16,708 nt of DNA from an uncultured Blautia sp. (GCA_945872375.1 CAMBYR010000013.1:1-16708); one strand, 5' to 3'; positions 5,961-13,154 are shown, numbered from the stretch's first letter. The notes: a model not told the origin generated them from the sequence alone. Numbers and translations are program-made.

Positions 5961-7298
5961 ATGAAGATAAGAAGACTGATGGCAATCTGGTCAGCAAAGG
6001 CTGCCGGATTTGCCTGCAGAAAAATGGGACGCCAGGGAGTTACCTGGGCAGGCAAGATTGCGCTGAAAATTTATCCGCCTGTTCTGCAGGAGCTTGCGGC
6101 AGAGGTTCGGAAAAAAACGTTTGTGGTCTGCGGCACCAACGGTAAAACGACCACCAACAACATGCTTTGTGCGGCTCTGGAAGCAGAAGGGCAGAAGGTC
6201 GTATGCAACCATACCGGCTCCAACATGCTGAACGGTGTGGTAGCTGCCTATGTTCTGGCAGCAGGGCTTGACGGTCACATCGATGCGGATTATGCATGTA
6301 TTGAGGCGGATGAAGCATCGACACGCTATATTTTCCCCGCCGTTAAACCGGATTATATGGTGATGACCAATCTGTTCCGGGACCAGCTGGACCGTTACGG
6401 GGAAATCGATATTACCATGAACATTCTGGAAGAAATGATCAGAAGTGTTCCGGAGATGACGGTCGTTGTCAATGGAGATGATGCCCTGTCTGCCTATCTT
6501 GCCATGGACAGCGGCAATCCGTGGGTGGCTTACGGAATCAGCCGCCAGGTGATGAAATCGGAAACAAACGAGATCCGTGAGGGACGTTTCTGCAAAAAAT
6601 GCGGGGAAAAGCTGGATTACCATTTTTATCATTACAGCCAGCTTGGCGATTATGAATGTCCGAAATGCGGATTTAAAAGGCCGGAGCCCGAGTTTGATGC
6701 CCGGGATGTGAAGGTGGATGACAGAATCTCCTTCCGGGTGGAAGACAGACTTATTGCTGCCAACTATAAAGGCTTTTACAATGTTTACAATATTCTTGCC
6801 GCCTATGCAGGCGTTCGTACAGCCGGATTTTCGGCAGATCATTTTAACGACATGCTGAAAAAATTCAATCCGGAAAATGGAAGAATGGAGCAGTTTCGTA
6901 TTCAGGGGACCGGCATCGTGCTGAACCTGGCAAAAAATCCGGCGGGCTTCAATCAGAATATCACAGCCGTCATGCAGGATCCTGCTCCAAAGGATATTAT
7001 CATCGCAATCAATGATAATGCCCAGGACGGGATTGATATATCCTGGCTGTGGGATGTGGATTTCGACAGATTCCGAGAGGAAAGCGTACACTCCATTACA
7101 GTCAGCGGAATCCGCTGCCAGGATATGCGCCTGCGTCTGAAATACGTGGATATTCCTTCCATACTGGAGGGAGATGTGGAGAAAGCCATTCGTGACAGAA
7201 TCCGGGACGGCGTGGGAAATCTTTACGTTCTTGTAAACTACACGGCATTGTTTGGAACCAGAAATATTCTGAAGAAACTGGAGGGAGAGCTGAAATGA
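5961..7298 (+). CDS. murT: Lipid II isoglutaminyl synthase, MurT subunit
   Basis: MurT works with GatD to amidate the alpha-carboxyl of D-glutamate in lipid II, giving D-isoglutamine in the peptidoglycan stem. The protein has 445 residues. A Mur-ligase-type ATP-binding loop, GTNGKTTT, is at about 58-65. A four-cysteine ribbon follows (Cys211, Cys214, Cys233, Cys236), typical of MurT and absent from other Mur ligases. The C-terminal DUF1727-type domain carries NDNAQDGIDISWLWD at about 351-365, which holds the aspartate region linked to the GatD active site in known MurT-GatD. The start at 5961 follows AGGAAGAGG with rather long spacing. The four-base ATGA overlap with gatD points to translational coupling. 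I see no clear promoter just upstream. Confidence 0.96.
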   Translation: MKIRRLMAIWSAKAAGFACRKMGRQGVTWAGKIALKIYPPVLQELAAEVRKKTFVVCGTNGKTTTNNMLCAALEAEGQKVVCNHTGSNMLNGVVAAYVLAAGLDGHIDADYACIEADEASTRYIFPAVKPDYMVMTNLFRDQLDRYGEIDITMNILEEMIRSVPEMTVVVNGDDALSAYLAMDSGNPWVAYGISRQVMKSETNEIREGRFCKKCGEKLDYHFYHYSQLGDYECPKCGFKRPEPEFDARDVKVDDRISFRVEDRLIAANYKGFYNVYNILAAYAGVRTAGFSADHFNDMLKKFNPENGRMEQFRIQGTGIVLNLAKNPAGFNQNITAVMQDPAPKDIIIAINDNAQDGIDISWLWDVDFDRFREESVHSITVSGIRCQDMRLRLKYVDIPSILEGDVEKAIRDRIRDGVGNLYVLVNYTALFGTRNILKKLEGELK

Positions 7299-8014
7299 AA
7301 ATCACCATCGGACATTTATACCCGGATCTTCTGAATCTTTACGGGGACAGGGGCAATATTCAGTGTCTCATGAGCCGGTGCCGGTGGAGAGGCATCGAGG
7401 CGGAAACGATAGCGTTTGAACTGAATGATACCATTGATTTTTCCGGACTGGACATTGTACTTCTGGGAGGCGGATCAGACAGGGAGCAGATGCTTGTCTG
7501 CCGGAAGCTTCGCGAGACCCGCCAGGATTTTAAGGCTTATGTGGAAGACAACGGAGTCGTGATCGCCATCTGCGGAGGCTATCAGCTCCTTGGAAATTAT
7601 TACAAAACAGACCAGGGCACCATGGAAGGCCTGGAGCTTGTGGATATGTATACGGAGCAGGGAGAAGGAAGACTGATCAGCAACATCATTCTGAAAAGTG
7701 AACTGTTTGACATGCCTGTGGTCGGATTCGAAAATCACGGAGGAAGAACGGTTATCAATGGAAACCGCCCTCTGGGAAAAGTCCTTTATGGGTCCGGCAA
7801 TGACGGAAAAAGCGGGTATGAGGGAATCGTTTATAAGAATGTGATCGGTACTTATCTTCACGGCCCGCTGCTTCCGAAAAATCCGCAGCTTGCAGACTGG
7901 CTGATCCTTCATGCTCTGCAGAAAAAATATGGGGATCAGGTGGAACTGACAGCGCTGGATGACAGTCAGGAAAAAGAGGCGAATGAATATGTCTGCCGCA
8001 GATTCCTGAAATAA
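7295..8014 (+). CDS. gatD: Lipid II isoglutaminyl synthase, glutamine amidotransferase subunit GatD
   Basis: GatD hydrolyses glutamine and passes ammonia to MurT. The 239-residue protein is a class I (triad) amidotransferase-like domain. The nucleophile Cys93 lies in AICGGYQLLG and the catalytic His189 in GTYLHGP, close to the positions known in the staphylococcal enzyme. The usual third triad residue is supplied by MurT in characterised pairs. The start overlaps the murT stop by four bases, with GGAGGGA inside the end of murT serving as the ribosome site. The pair is nearly always adjacent in Gram-positive genomes. Nothing is missing. Confidence 0.96.
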   Translation: MKITIGHLYPDLLNLYGDRGNIQCLMSRCRWRGIEAETIAFELNDTIDFSGLDIVLLGGGSDREQMLVCRKLRETRQDFKAYVEDNGVVIAICGGYQLLGNYYKTDQGTMEGLELVDMYTEQGEGRLISNIILKSELFDMPVVGFENHGGRTVINGNRPLGKVLYGSGNDGKSGYEGIVYKNVIGTYLHGPLLPKNPQLADWLILHALQKKYGDQVELTALDDSQEKEANEYVCRRFLK

Positions 8015-8017
8015 TAC

Positions 8018-8046
8018 TTGCAATCAAAGATTGTGGAAGGTACAAT
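8018..8046 (+). promoter_or_regulatory. Predicted promoter for the HTH-WCX gene
   Basis: TTGCAA (8018-8023) and TACAAT (8041-8046) are exactly 17 bases apart, four bases after the gatD stop. Transcription would start near 8053, placing the hairpin at 8066-8094 in the leader. Confidence 0.55.
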
Positions 8047-8065
8047 TATGGTGTAGTTCGGGAAA

Positions 8066-8094
8066 GGTAACTGTGAAGGCATTGAACAGTTACC
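8066..8094 (+). repeat. Hairpin repeat, diverged copy 3
   Basis: GGTAACTGT (8066-8074) and ACAGTTACC (8086-8094) pair perfectly. Its core GTAACTG-13 bases-CAGTTAC (8067-8093) has the same 27-base size as copies 1 and 2. The loops agree at about 9 of 13 positions. The arms differ at one pair, T-A to A-T, changed on both sides. It lies in the predicted leader of the HTH-WCX gene and has no T run after it. Confidence 0.55.
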
Positions 8095-8131
8095 GGGAAA
8101 GGCGCAACACAAACAGAATAAGGGGAAAAAT

Positions 8132-8698
8132 ATGGCAAAATCGCACAATCAGAAAGCTAAGATTTTATTTTTGGCACAGATGCTGCGCGAAACTGGGGAG
8201 AATCGCGTACTGACTATGCAGGAGATCCTGTCGCGTCTGAATGATTATGGAATTCAGGCGGAGAGAAAGAGCATCTATGACGATTTCGAGGCACTTCGTG
8301 ACTTCGGAATGGATATTACCTTTAAACGGGGAAGAAACGGCGGATATTACGTGGCCGGACAGTCTTTGGCTGAGGGTTTTTCCACAGCAGAAGAAACAGA
8401 AACGGAAGCAGGAACCGTGTTTTTTTCTGCAGAGAGCGATTCCGGGAAAAAACCGATGAAGCTTCTCTGCAGCGCAGGTCTGGAGGAGCAGGCAAGGCAA
8501 TATTTCGGAGAACGTGCAGAATATAAAAACAAGGGAATCGACGGTATATCCATCACGACAGATCAGAGAAATGATCCGATGTTTTTCGGATGGCTGACCG
8601 CCATGGGCAGTGAAATACATATTGTCAAGCCCAAAAAGCTTGCTCAGGCATACAGAGAATATCTCAAGAGTATTGTCAGAGAATATAAAGGACTTTAG
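8132..8698 (+). CDS. HTH transcriptional regulator with WCX-like C-terminus and no WYL domain
   Basis: The 188-residue protein starts at ATG 8132 after AGGGG. Residues about 5-75 form a winged helix-turn-helix like that of WYL regulators, with the conserved pattern ERKSIYDDFEALRDFGMDI and the wing RGRNGGYYV. A low-complexity Glu/Thr linker (about 80-105) leads to residues 108-188, which resemble the WCX extension (DPMFFGWLTAMGSEIHIVKP, then a helix ending in YKGL). The WYL domain that normally lies between, in proteins of about 300 residues, is missing. The frame is clean, so this looks like a genuine short architecture rather than a broken gene. It is followed 13 bases later by a sugar-binding lipoprotein, probably in the same transcript. 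Confidence 0.7.
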   Translation: MAKSHNQKAKILFLAQMLRETGENRVLTMQEILSRLNDYGIQAERKSIYDDFEALRDFGMDITFKRGRNGGYYVAGQSLAEGFSTAEETETEAGTVFFSAESDSGKKPMKLLCSAGLEEQARQYFGERAEYKNKGIDGISITTDQRNDPMFFGWLTAMGSEIHIVKPKKLAQAYREYLKSIVREYKGL

Positions 8699-8711
8699 AA
8701 AGGATATGACT

Positions 8712-10112
8712 ATGAAAAACAGAACCGCAGGAATTCTTCTGGGATTTTTTCTTGCGGCCGGAATGCTTGCAGGATGCGGAAGCAACGAAGCAACAGAGGC
8801 TGCAAATGAAAGTGCTGAGACAGAAAAAGAGGGACAGGGAGAGGATGCGGAAAATTCGGAGGAAGATGATTCTGCAGAAGATGGAGAGGAATCTGCACAG
8901 GTAGGAATTCTTCTCCCGTCAGAAGAGGAGGAAACCTGGAGCTCGGATGCGAAAGAACTGAGGGCATGTCTTGAGGCGGACGGCTATCAGGCGGAAATTC
9001 TCTGGGCACAGGGAGACAGTGAGCTTCAGGCGGAACAGGTGCACGAAATGGCAGAAAAGGAAGCTTCTGCGCTGATCATTGCACCGGTGGACGAGTATGG
9101 CCTTTCCGATGCGCTTGCTGAAACGAAGGAAAAAGGAATTTATGTCTTTTCCTACGATGATCTGATCCGTGACAGTGACGGTGTCAATTACTACACCACC
9201 TTCAGCGGCAGATCGGCAGGAAGGATGATCGGTGAAAAGATCGTGGAAATGCAGGGGCTTGAGGATCTGGAAGAAGGGGCACAGCCCAGAACGATCGAGT
9301 TCCTTATGGGCTCGCCGGATGATGTGCAGGCACTGTTCTTTTATAACGGAGTGATGGAAATTCTAAAGCCCTATCTGGACAGCGGAAAGCTTGTCTGTCC
9401 TTCGGGAAGAACGGACTTTGATGATACAGGAATCCTTCGGGAAGGAAAAGAACGTGCCGGGGAAAAGCTGCAGTCTGTTCTGGACGAATACTATCAGGAC
9501 GGCAGTCTGCCGCAGATCATCTGTACAGGGTATGATGATGCTGCCTATGGGATTCAGGAGCTTCTGGCAGAAGCAGGCCGGATACCCGGAGGAGAGGGGT
9601 GGCCCATGATCACCGGAGTTGGATGTCAGCCGGAAGTTGTAAAGAAAATTGCAGAGGGAAGCATTTTCTGCAGTATTTTTATGGACCGGAGAACGCTGGC
9701 AGAAGAATGTGTAAAAATGGTGGACACGTATCTTAAGGGAGATACGCCGGAGATCAATAATTACGAAGAATATGACAATGGCAAAAAAATCATAGGAACT
9801 TATATGTGTGATATGCAGCTGATCGATTCCGGAAATTATGAGCTGCTCATCGACAACGGCACATATACGGAGGATCAGGTTGCTCCGGAGATCACGCCGA
9901 CACCGACGCCGGAACCGACACCGACGGCGGAAGCTTCACCGGCAGCAGAAGCAGAGGAGGTCCCGGAAGTGACGGAAGCCCCGGCACAGGAAGCTCCCGG
10001 TAAGCCGGCGGTGACAGAGACTCCGGAAGCCACGCCGACTCCTGTGGCAGGGTCTTCGCGGGAGGATCAGAACGGATATTTCATTCCGTCTCTGAAGGAT
10101 ATGGAAACCTGA
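8712..10112 (+). CDS. Orphan ChvE/XylF-type sugar-binding lipoprotein with Pro/Thr-rich tail
   Basis: The 466-residue product starts at ATG 8712, seven bases after AAGGA; ATG 8706 in the same frame is too close to the ribosome site. A lipoprotein signal peptide ends in LAGC (Cys22), so the protein should be anchored to the outer face of the membrane. A very acidic spacer runs to about 62. Residues about 63-390 form a type 1 periplasmic-binding fold of the ChvE/XylF group, with SYDDLI at 147-152 and the following VNYYTTFSG. A tail from about 394 is rich in Pro, Thr, Glu and Ala, with TPTPEPTPT, and ends GYFIPSLKDMET. No permease or ATPase gene adjoins it. It may be a transporter subunit served in trans or a sensor component. 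Confidence 0.8.
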   Translation: MKNRTAGILLGFFLAAGMLAGCGSNEATEAANESAETEKEGQGEDAENSEEDDSAEDGEESAQVGILLPSEEEETWSSDAKELRACLEADGYQAEILWAQGDSELQAEQVHEMAEKEASALIIAPVDEYGLSDALAETKEKGIYVFSYDDLIRDSDGVNYYTTFSGRSAGRMIGEKIVEMQGLEDLEEGAQPRTIEFLMGSPDDVQALFFYNGVMEILKPYLDSGKLVCPSGRTDFDDTGILREGKERAGEKLQSVLDEYYQDGSLPQIICTGYDDAAYGIQELLAEAGRIPGGEGWPMITGVGCQPEVVKKIAEGSIFCSIFMDRRTLAEECVKMVDTYLKGDTPEINNYEEYDNGKKIIGTYMCDMQLIDSGNYELLIDNGTYTEDQVAPEITPTPTPEPTPTAEASPAAEAEEVPEVTEAPAQEAPGKPAVTETPEATPTPVAGSSREDQNGYFIPSLKDMET

Positions 10113-10144
10113 GAGCGGGTTTCGGAAAGATGCTTTACTTATTT

Positions 10145-10180
10145 GGCATAACTTACAAAAAATGTAAGTTATGCCTTTTT
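10145..10180 (+). terminator. Rho-independent terminator after the binding lipoprotein gene
   Basis: GGCATAACTTAC (10145-10156) and GTAAGTTATGCC (10164-10175) form a perfect 12-pair stem with a seven-base A-rich loop, followed by TTTTT (10176-10180). It separates this unit from the convergent LacI-family gene, whose stop codon is at 10196. Confidence 0.93.
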
Positions 10181-10195
10181 CATATGAAATCCGAA

Positions 10196-11215
10196 TTAAA
10201 AGAGGGAGATGGCAGACTGACGTTCCACGATTTCCACGTCCATGATGACAGGTGATGGAAGAGAAGTCTGGCCTGTACGGATCTTTTCCAGAAGGAGCCG
10301 GGTGGCCATGAGAGCCTTCTGTTGCATATTCTGAGAGATCGAGGTGAGCTTGGGCGAGGTATACTGGTCAATTTTCAGATTATCGTAGCCGATCACCGAG
10401 AGGTCGATAGGAATTCGGTAACCGCTCAGTCTGGCTCCCTCTATGATTCCGATGGCACAGATATCAGCCGTTGTTACGACTGCGGTAATCCCCAGACAGT
10501 CGGATACCAGTTTTTTGCCTGCTTTGATACCGTCTTCGTAACTGGGGGAAAACGGGTATATATATTCCGGACGGTAGGGGATTCCGCATTCTTCCAGAGC
10601 CTGACGGTAGCCTAAATAACGTTCGGTCAGCAGGTGATTGTTTTCGTAATCGGCTATAAAAGCAATTCTGGTGTGTCCGTGATTGATCAGATATTTTGTG
10701 GACAAATATAAACCCTTGCGGTCGTTGGAGCATACATTGATCAATCCGTCGATTTCCAGATGGCTGTCGAAAATCGCAATCGGGCAGGAACTGTTTTTCA
10801 GTAATTGAGGCAGGTATTCCTGAAGGGTAGGGTTCAGGAATATCATCCCGTCTACATTCCAGTTTTGAAGAAGCGATGTAATATCCGTTCCTTTAAAGAC
10901 GGAGCGCACCATGACAAAATACCCGTTCTGCCGAAGTTCCCTTTCGATAATACCGATCATTGTACTGGTATAGGGGTTTTCCAGGAAGTTCTCATCGGAA
11001 GAAGGTGAATCCGCAGGAATGATAAGTCCGATAATGTTAGATGTTTTGTTGGTAAGGCTGCGAGCGTTTAAATTGGGGGTATAGCCGCACTCGTCGATGA
11101 TCTGGTTGACTTTGTCCATTGTTTTTGCGGAGACACGTTCTGTTTTTCCGTTGATGACATTGGATACAGTCATCATGCTGACACCGGCTTTTTCCGCGAT
11201 ATCTTTTAAGGTCAT
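10196..11215 (-). CDS. LacI-family transcriptional regulator
   Basis: The 339-residue protein begins MTLKDIAEKAGVSMMTVSNVING, the family's helix-turn-helix, and continues with the hinge region near NLNARSL (48-54). Residues about 60-335 form the sugar-binding effector domain, with FDSH near the middle and the late motif SVIGYDNLKIDQYTSPKLTSI, typical of GalR/LacI proteins. The start at 11215 on the minus strand has AAAGGG about nine bases upstream. The gene is divergent from a sugar transport operon whose promoter carries a perfect LacI-type palindrome, so it is probably the local repressor, relieved by the transported sugar or a product of it. No clear promoter for the gene itself was found. 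Confidence 0.93.
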   Translation of the reverse strand: MTLKDIAEKAGVSMMTVSNVINGKTERVSAKTMDKVNQIIDECGYTPNLNARSLTNKTSNIIGLIIPADSPSSDENFLENPYTSTMIGIIERELRQNGYFVMVRSVFKGTDITSLLQNWNVDGMIFLNPTLQEYLPQLLKNSSCPIAIFDSHLEIDGLINVCSNDRKGLYLSTKYLINHGHTRIAFIADYENNHLLTERYLGYRQALEECGIPYRPEYIYPFSPSYEDGIKAGKKLVSDCLGITAVVTTADICAIGIIEGARLSGYRIPIDLSVIGYDNLKIDQYTSPKLTSISQNMQQKALMATRLLLEKIRTGQTSLPSPVIMDVEIVERQSAISLF

Positions 11216-11258
11216 TATGACATACCCTTTCTGAATGTTTTGTTTCTATGTATTATGA

Positions 11259-11282
11259 AGTTGGGGGCAAAAGCCCCCAACT
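11259..11282. repeat. GC-rich perfect hairpin
   Basis: AGTTGGGGGC (11259-11268) and GCCCCCAACT (11273-11282) pair perfectly over 10 bases with an AAAA loop. No T run follows on either strand. It abuts the 172-base folded element and may be part of it, or block read-through into either gene. Confidence 0.6.
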
Positions 11283-11453
11283 ATGATACCTACGGATTGC
11301 TCCGTGCATTGCACTCCCACAATCCTACCCGACATTCGCATATCGTGGGATTATAATCCCACTTTTATGCTCATATCGGGGCGGGTCCCAAGGTCTTTCA
11401 CCCACCTATGAGCAAGCTCATGTGGGTTTAGACCTTTTGACCCTGGTATCATA
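11282..11453. repeat. 172-base highly folded element with 9-base inverted ends
   Basis: TATGATACC (11282-11290) and GGTATCATA (11445-11453) are exact inverted repeats. Inside are a small hairpin ACGGA/TCCGT (11292-11305), a perfect 18-base palindrome GTGGGATTATAATCCCAC (11345-11362), and a long broken stem (11383-11443). The stem is built from GGGTC/GACCC, AAGGTCT/AGACCTT, CCCAC/GTGGG and ATGAGC/GCTCAT. The ends begin and finish in TA. There is no open frame. It looks like a miniature inverted-repeat element or a folded RNA rather than ordinary promoter DNA. Confidence 0.6.
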
Positions 11454-11517
11454 TTATCTAATATTCTACTATATTTCCAGAATTATTTCAATGAATAAGT
11501 TTATTAAAATTATATTT

Positions 11518-11531
11518 AGGTTTATAAACCT
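11518..11531. promoter_or_regulatory. Perfect 14-base palindrome, possible binding site
   Basis: AGGTTTATAAACCT is self-complementary and stands alone in AT-rich DNA about 100 bases upstream of the operon's -35 box. It differs from the operator at 11662. A dimeric regulator could bind it, but chance is not excluded in DNA of this composition. Confidence 0.3.
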
Positions 11532-11623
11532 CATATGCGCTTTTTGAAAGAATACTCAAACTGGTAAAAATATATAAAAACGATATAAAAAATATGTCAT
11601 AAATGCTGAATATGAAAAAAATA

Positions 11624-11652
11624 TTGACGAATGTAATGGGCTGTGATATTTT
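11624..11652 (+). promoter_or_regulatory. Promoter of the sugar transport operon
   Basis: TTGACG (11624-11629) and TATTTT (11647-11652) are 17 bases apart, and TGA directly before the -10 makes it an extended -10 as well. A-rich DNA upstream could act as an UP element. Transcription would start near 11659. Confidence 0.65.
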
Positions 11653-11661
11653 ATATTTAGA

Positions 11662-11673
11662 TTTAGCGCTAAA
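11662..11673. promoter_or_regulatory. Probable LacI-family operator
   Basis: TTTAGCGCTAAA is a perfect palindrome with the central CG step typical of LacI-family operators. It begins about three bases after the predicted start of transcription, so a bound repressor would block the promoter. The adjacent divergent LacI-family gene is the obvious candidate. A catabolite-control site is less likely because the TG and CA ends are missing. Confidence 0.7.
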
Positions 11674-11704
11674 CTAAAAAATAAACAGAAAGAGGTCATT
11701 GAAC

Positions 11705-13042
11705 ATGAAGAAGAAAATATTTGCAGCTTTAATGGCAGCATCCCTGGCAGTCTCCGGTCTGGCTGTAAACAGCGTGTATGCAGAAGGAAATATGGAACCA
11801 TTTGGTGATACCGTGAAATATGATCCGAGCGTAGAAATCAATAACGGAGAAGATATCACTGTTGAATTATGGGAGTGGGGCAGTGACGATTTATTCCAGC
11901 AGGTAATTGATGGATATACCGAGATCCATCCGAACGTAACAATCAAGCTGGTAAACAACCCGTGGGAGGATTACTGGACCAAGCTTCCTCTTTCACTGGA
12001 TGGAGACAAAGGACCGGCAATTTTCAACGTACATAACAGTTATCACGAAAACCTGATCAATTATATGGCTCCGCTGGATATTCCGGTAGAAGATCTGGAA
12101 GCGGACTTCACCGGCGTAGAAGCTCACGTAATTGACGGACAGGTTTACTACATTGACTATGGTATGATGACCGGTTCCGTATATTATAACAAAGCAATGT
12201 GGGAAGAAGCAGGCCTGACCGAAGAAGATATCCCGAAAACATGGGATGAATTCAGAGAGGTTGCGAAAAAGCTTACAATTAAAGACGGTGACAGAATTAT
12301 CCAGGCAGGTTTAAGCTTTAATGATGATTTTCATCAGAACTATCTGCTGGGATTAAACTATCAGCTTGGCGAAAACCTGTTTCAGGAAGATGGCAAGACT
12401 CCGAATATGACCTCAGATGCCATGAAACAGGTAATGCAGATGCTGGTTGACATGTACGAAGTGGATGGCGTAGGATCCAAAGACTTTGGCGAAAAGAGTG
12501 CAGATACTTTTGGTCAGGGAATGTCCGCTATGGTTCTTCAGTGGGGACACTACTATAACACCTTAAATACTACATGGACTGACATTGATTTTGGTGTATT
12601 TGAAATTCCGACCTTTGACGGCGATCCTTATGCATACAACCGCTATAATGGTGAATCCACCTTTGGTATTAATAAAAATGCACCGGAAGATCAGCAGGCA
12701 GTTGCACAGGATTTTGTGAAATATTTCCTGGCAAATGACGACGCACAGGTTGCTTTCAACCTTGCCATGAGTACCTTCCCGGCAAAGAAATCTCTGGCTG
12801 ATGACGAGAGAATTCTTGCAAATCCATCCCTGAAGGTTCTTTCTGAACATATTGATCATTATATCTGGCCGGGCCCAATGCCGGCAACAGTGGAGAATTC
12901 CCTGAAAAAAGCCGGTCAGGACATTTTCTTTAATGGTGTGGATATTGATACGGCATTGCAGGAAGCACAGGATAATATGATTCGTGATATGAAGAACAGC
13001 TCATTCCAGTCTGTAGAAAACCTTTATGCTTATGCAAAATAA
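11705..13042 (+). CDS. Extracellular sugar-binding protein, family 1 (MalE-like)
   Basis: This is the substrate-binding subunit of a carbohydrate ABC importer. The 445-residue protein starts at ATG 11705 after AGAGG; an in-frame TTG at 11699 is less likely. It has a classic signal peptide ending VYA (24-26) before EGN, but no cysteine in a lipobox, so cleavage by signal peptidase I is predicted instead of lipid anchoring. The mature part is a family 1 solute-binding fold, with VELWEWGSDD near residue 53, the hinge segment GSVYYNKAMWEEAGL near 160 and PKTWDEF soon after. It is the first gene of an operon with two permeases. The hairpin that follows would favour higher output of this gene. Confidence 0.93.
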   Translation: MKKKIFAALMAASLAVSGLAVNSVYAEGNMEPFGDTVKYDPSVEINNGEDITVELWEWGSDDLFQQVIDGYTEIHPNVTIKLVNNPWEDYWTKLPLSLDGDKGPAIFNVHNSYHENLINYMAPLDIPVEDLEADFTGVEAHVIDGQVYYIDYGMMTGSVYYNKAMWEEAGLTEEDIPKTWDEFREVAKKLTIKDGDRIIQAGLSFNDDFHQNYLLGLNYQLGENLFQEDGKTPNMTSDAMKQVMQMLVDMYEVDGVGSKDFGEKSADTFGQGMSAMVLQWGHYYNTLNTTWTDIDFGVFEIPTFDGDPYAYNRYNGESTFGINKNAPEDQQAVAQDFVKYFLANDDAQVAFNLAMSTFPAKKSLADDERILANPSLKVLSEHIDHYIWPGPMPATVENSLKKAGQDIFFNGVDIDTALQEAQDNMIRDMKNSSFQSVENLYAYAK

Positions 13043-13059
13043 AACGATCGTATAATCGG

Positions 13060-13105
13060 ATGCCGGATAGGACAACAGGAATGGCCGAGCTGTTCTATCC
13101 GGCAT
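13060..13105 (+). promoter_or_regulatory. Intercistronic stem-loop between binding protein and permease
   Basis: ATGCCGGATAGGACA (13060-13074) pairs with TGTTCTATCCGGCAT (13091-13105) over 15 positions with one G-T pair and a 16-base loop. Only a weak T tract follows, so partial termination or protection of the upstream mRNA end is more likely than full termination. This fits the need for more binding protein than permease. Confidence 0.75.
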
Positions 13106-13154
13106 TTCCGCATTTCACATAAATGTCCGTTTAGGGAAAAGGAGGAATGTTTCT

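Larger units (their letters stand above)
11216..11704. other. Divergent intergenic region of 489 bases
   Basis: This gap lies between the LacI-family gene and the sugar transport operon. From left to right it holds a GC-rich hairpin (11259-11282), a 172-base folded element (11282-11453), an AT-rich stretch with a 14-base palindrome (11518-11531), the operon promoter (11624-11652), the probable operator (11662-11673) and the ribosome site. I see no small gene in it. Confidence 0.75.

Noticed and set aside
5991..7091. Open frame of 366 codons on the minus strand
   Set aside because: It is fully antisense to murT, whose motifs are beyond doubt, and its translation resembles no family I know.
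7475..8023. Open frame of 182 codons on the minus strand
   Set aside because: It is antisense to gatD and has no ribosome site or recognisable domain.
8610..8711. Upstream in-frame extension of the sugar-binding lipoprotein
   Set aside because: It overlaps the HTH-WCX gene. The start at 8712 has a ribosome site and gives a proper lipoprotein signal peptide.
9891..9930. GC-rich short repeats as a possible CRISPR-like or satellite array
   Set aside because: They are in-frame codons for the Pro/Thr tail of the lipoprotein and have no spacer structure.
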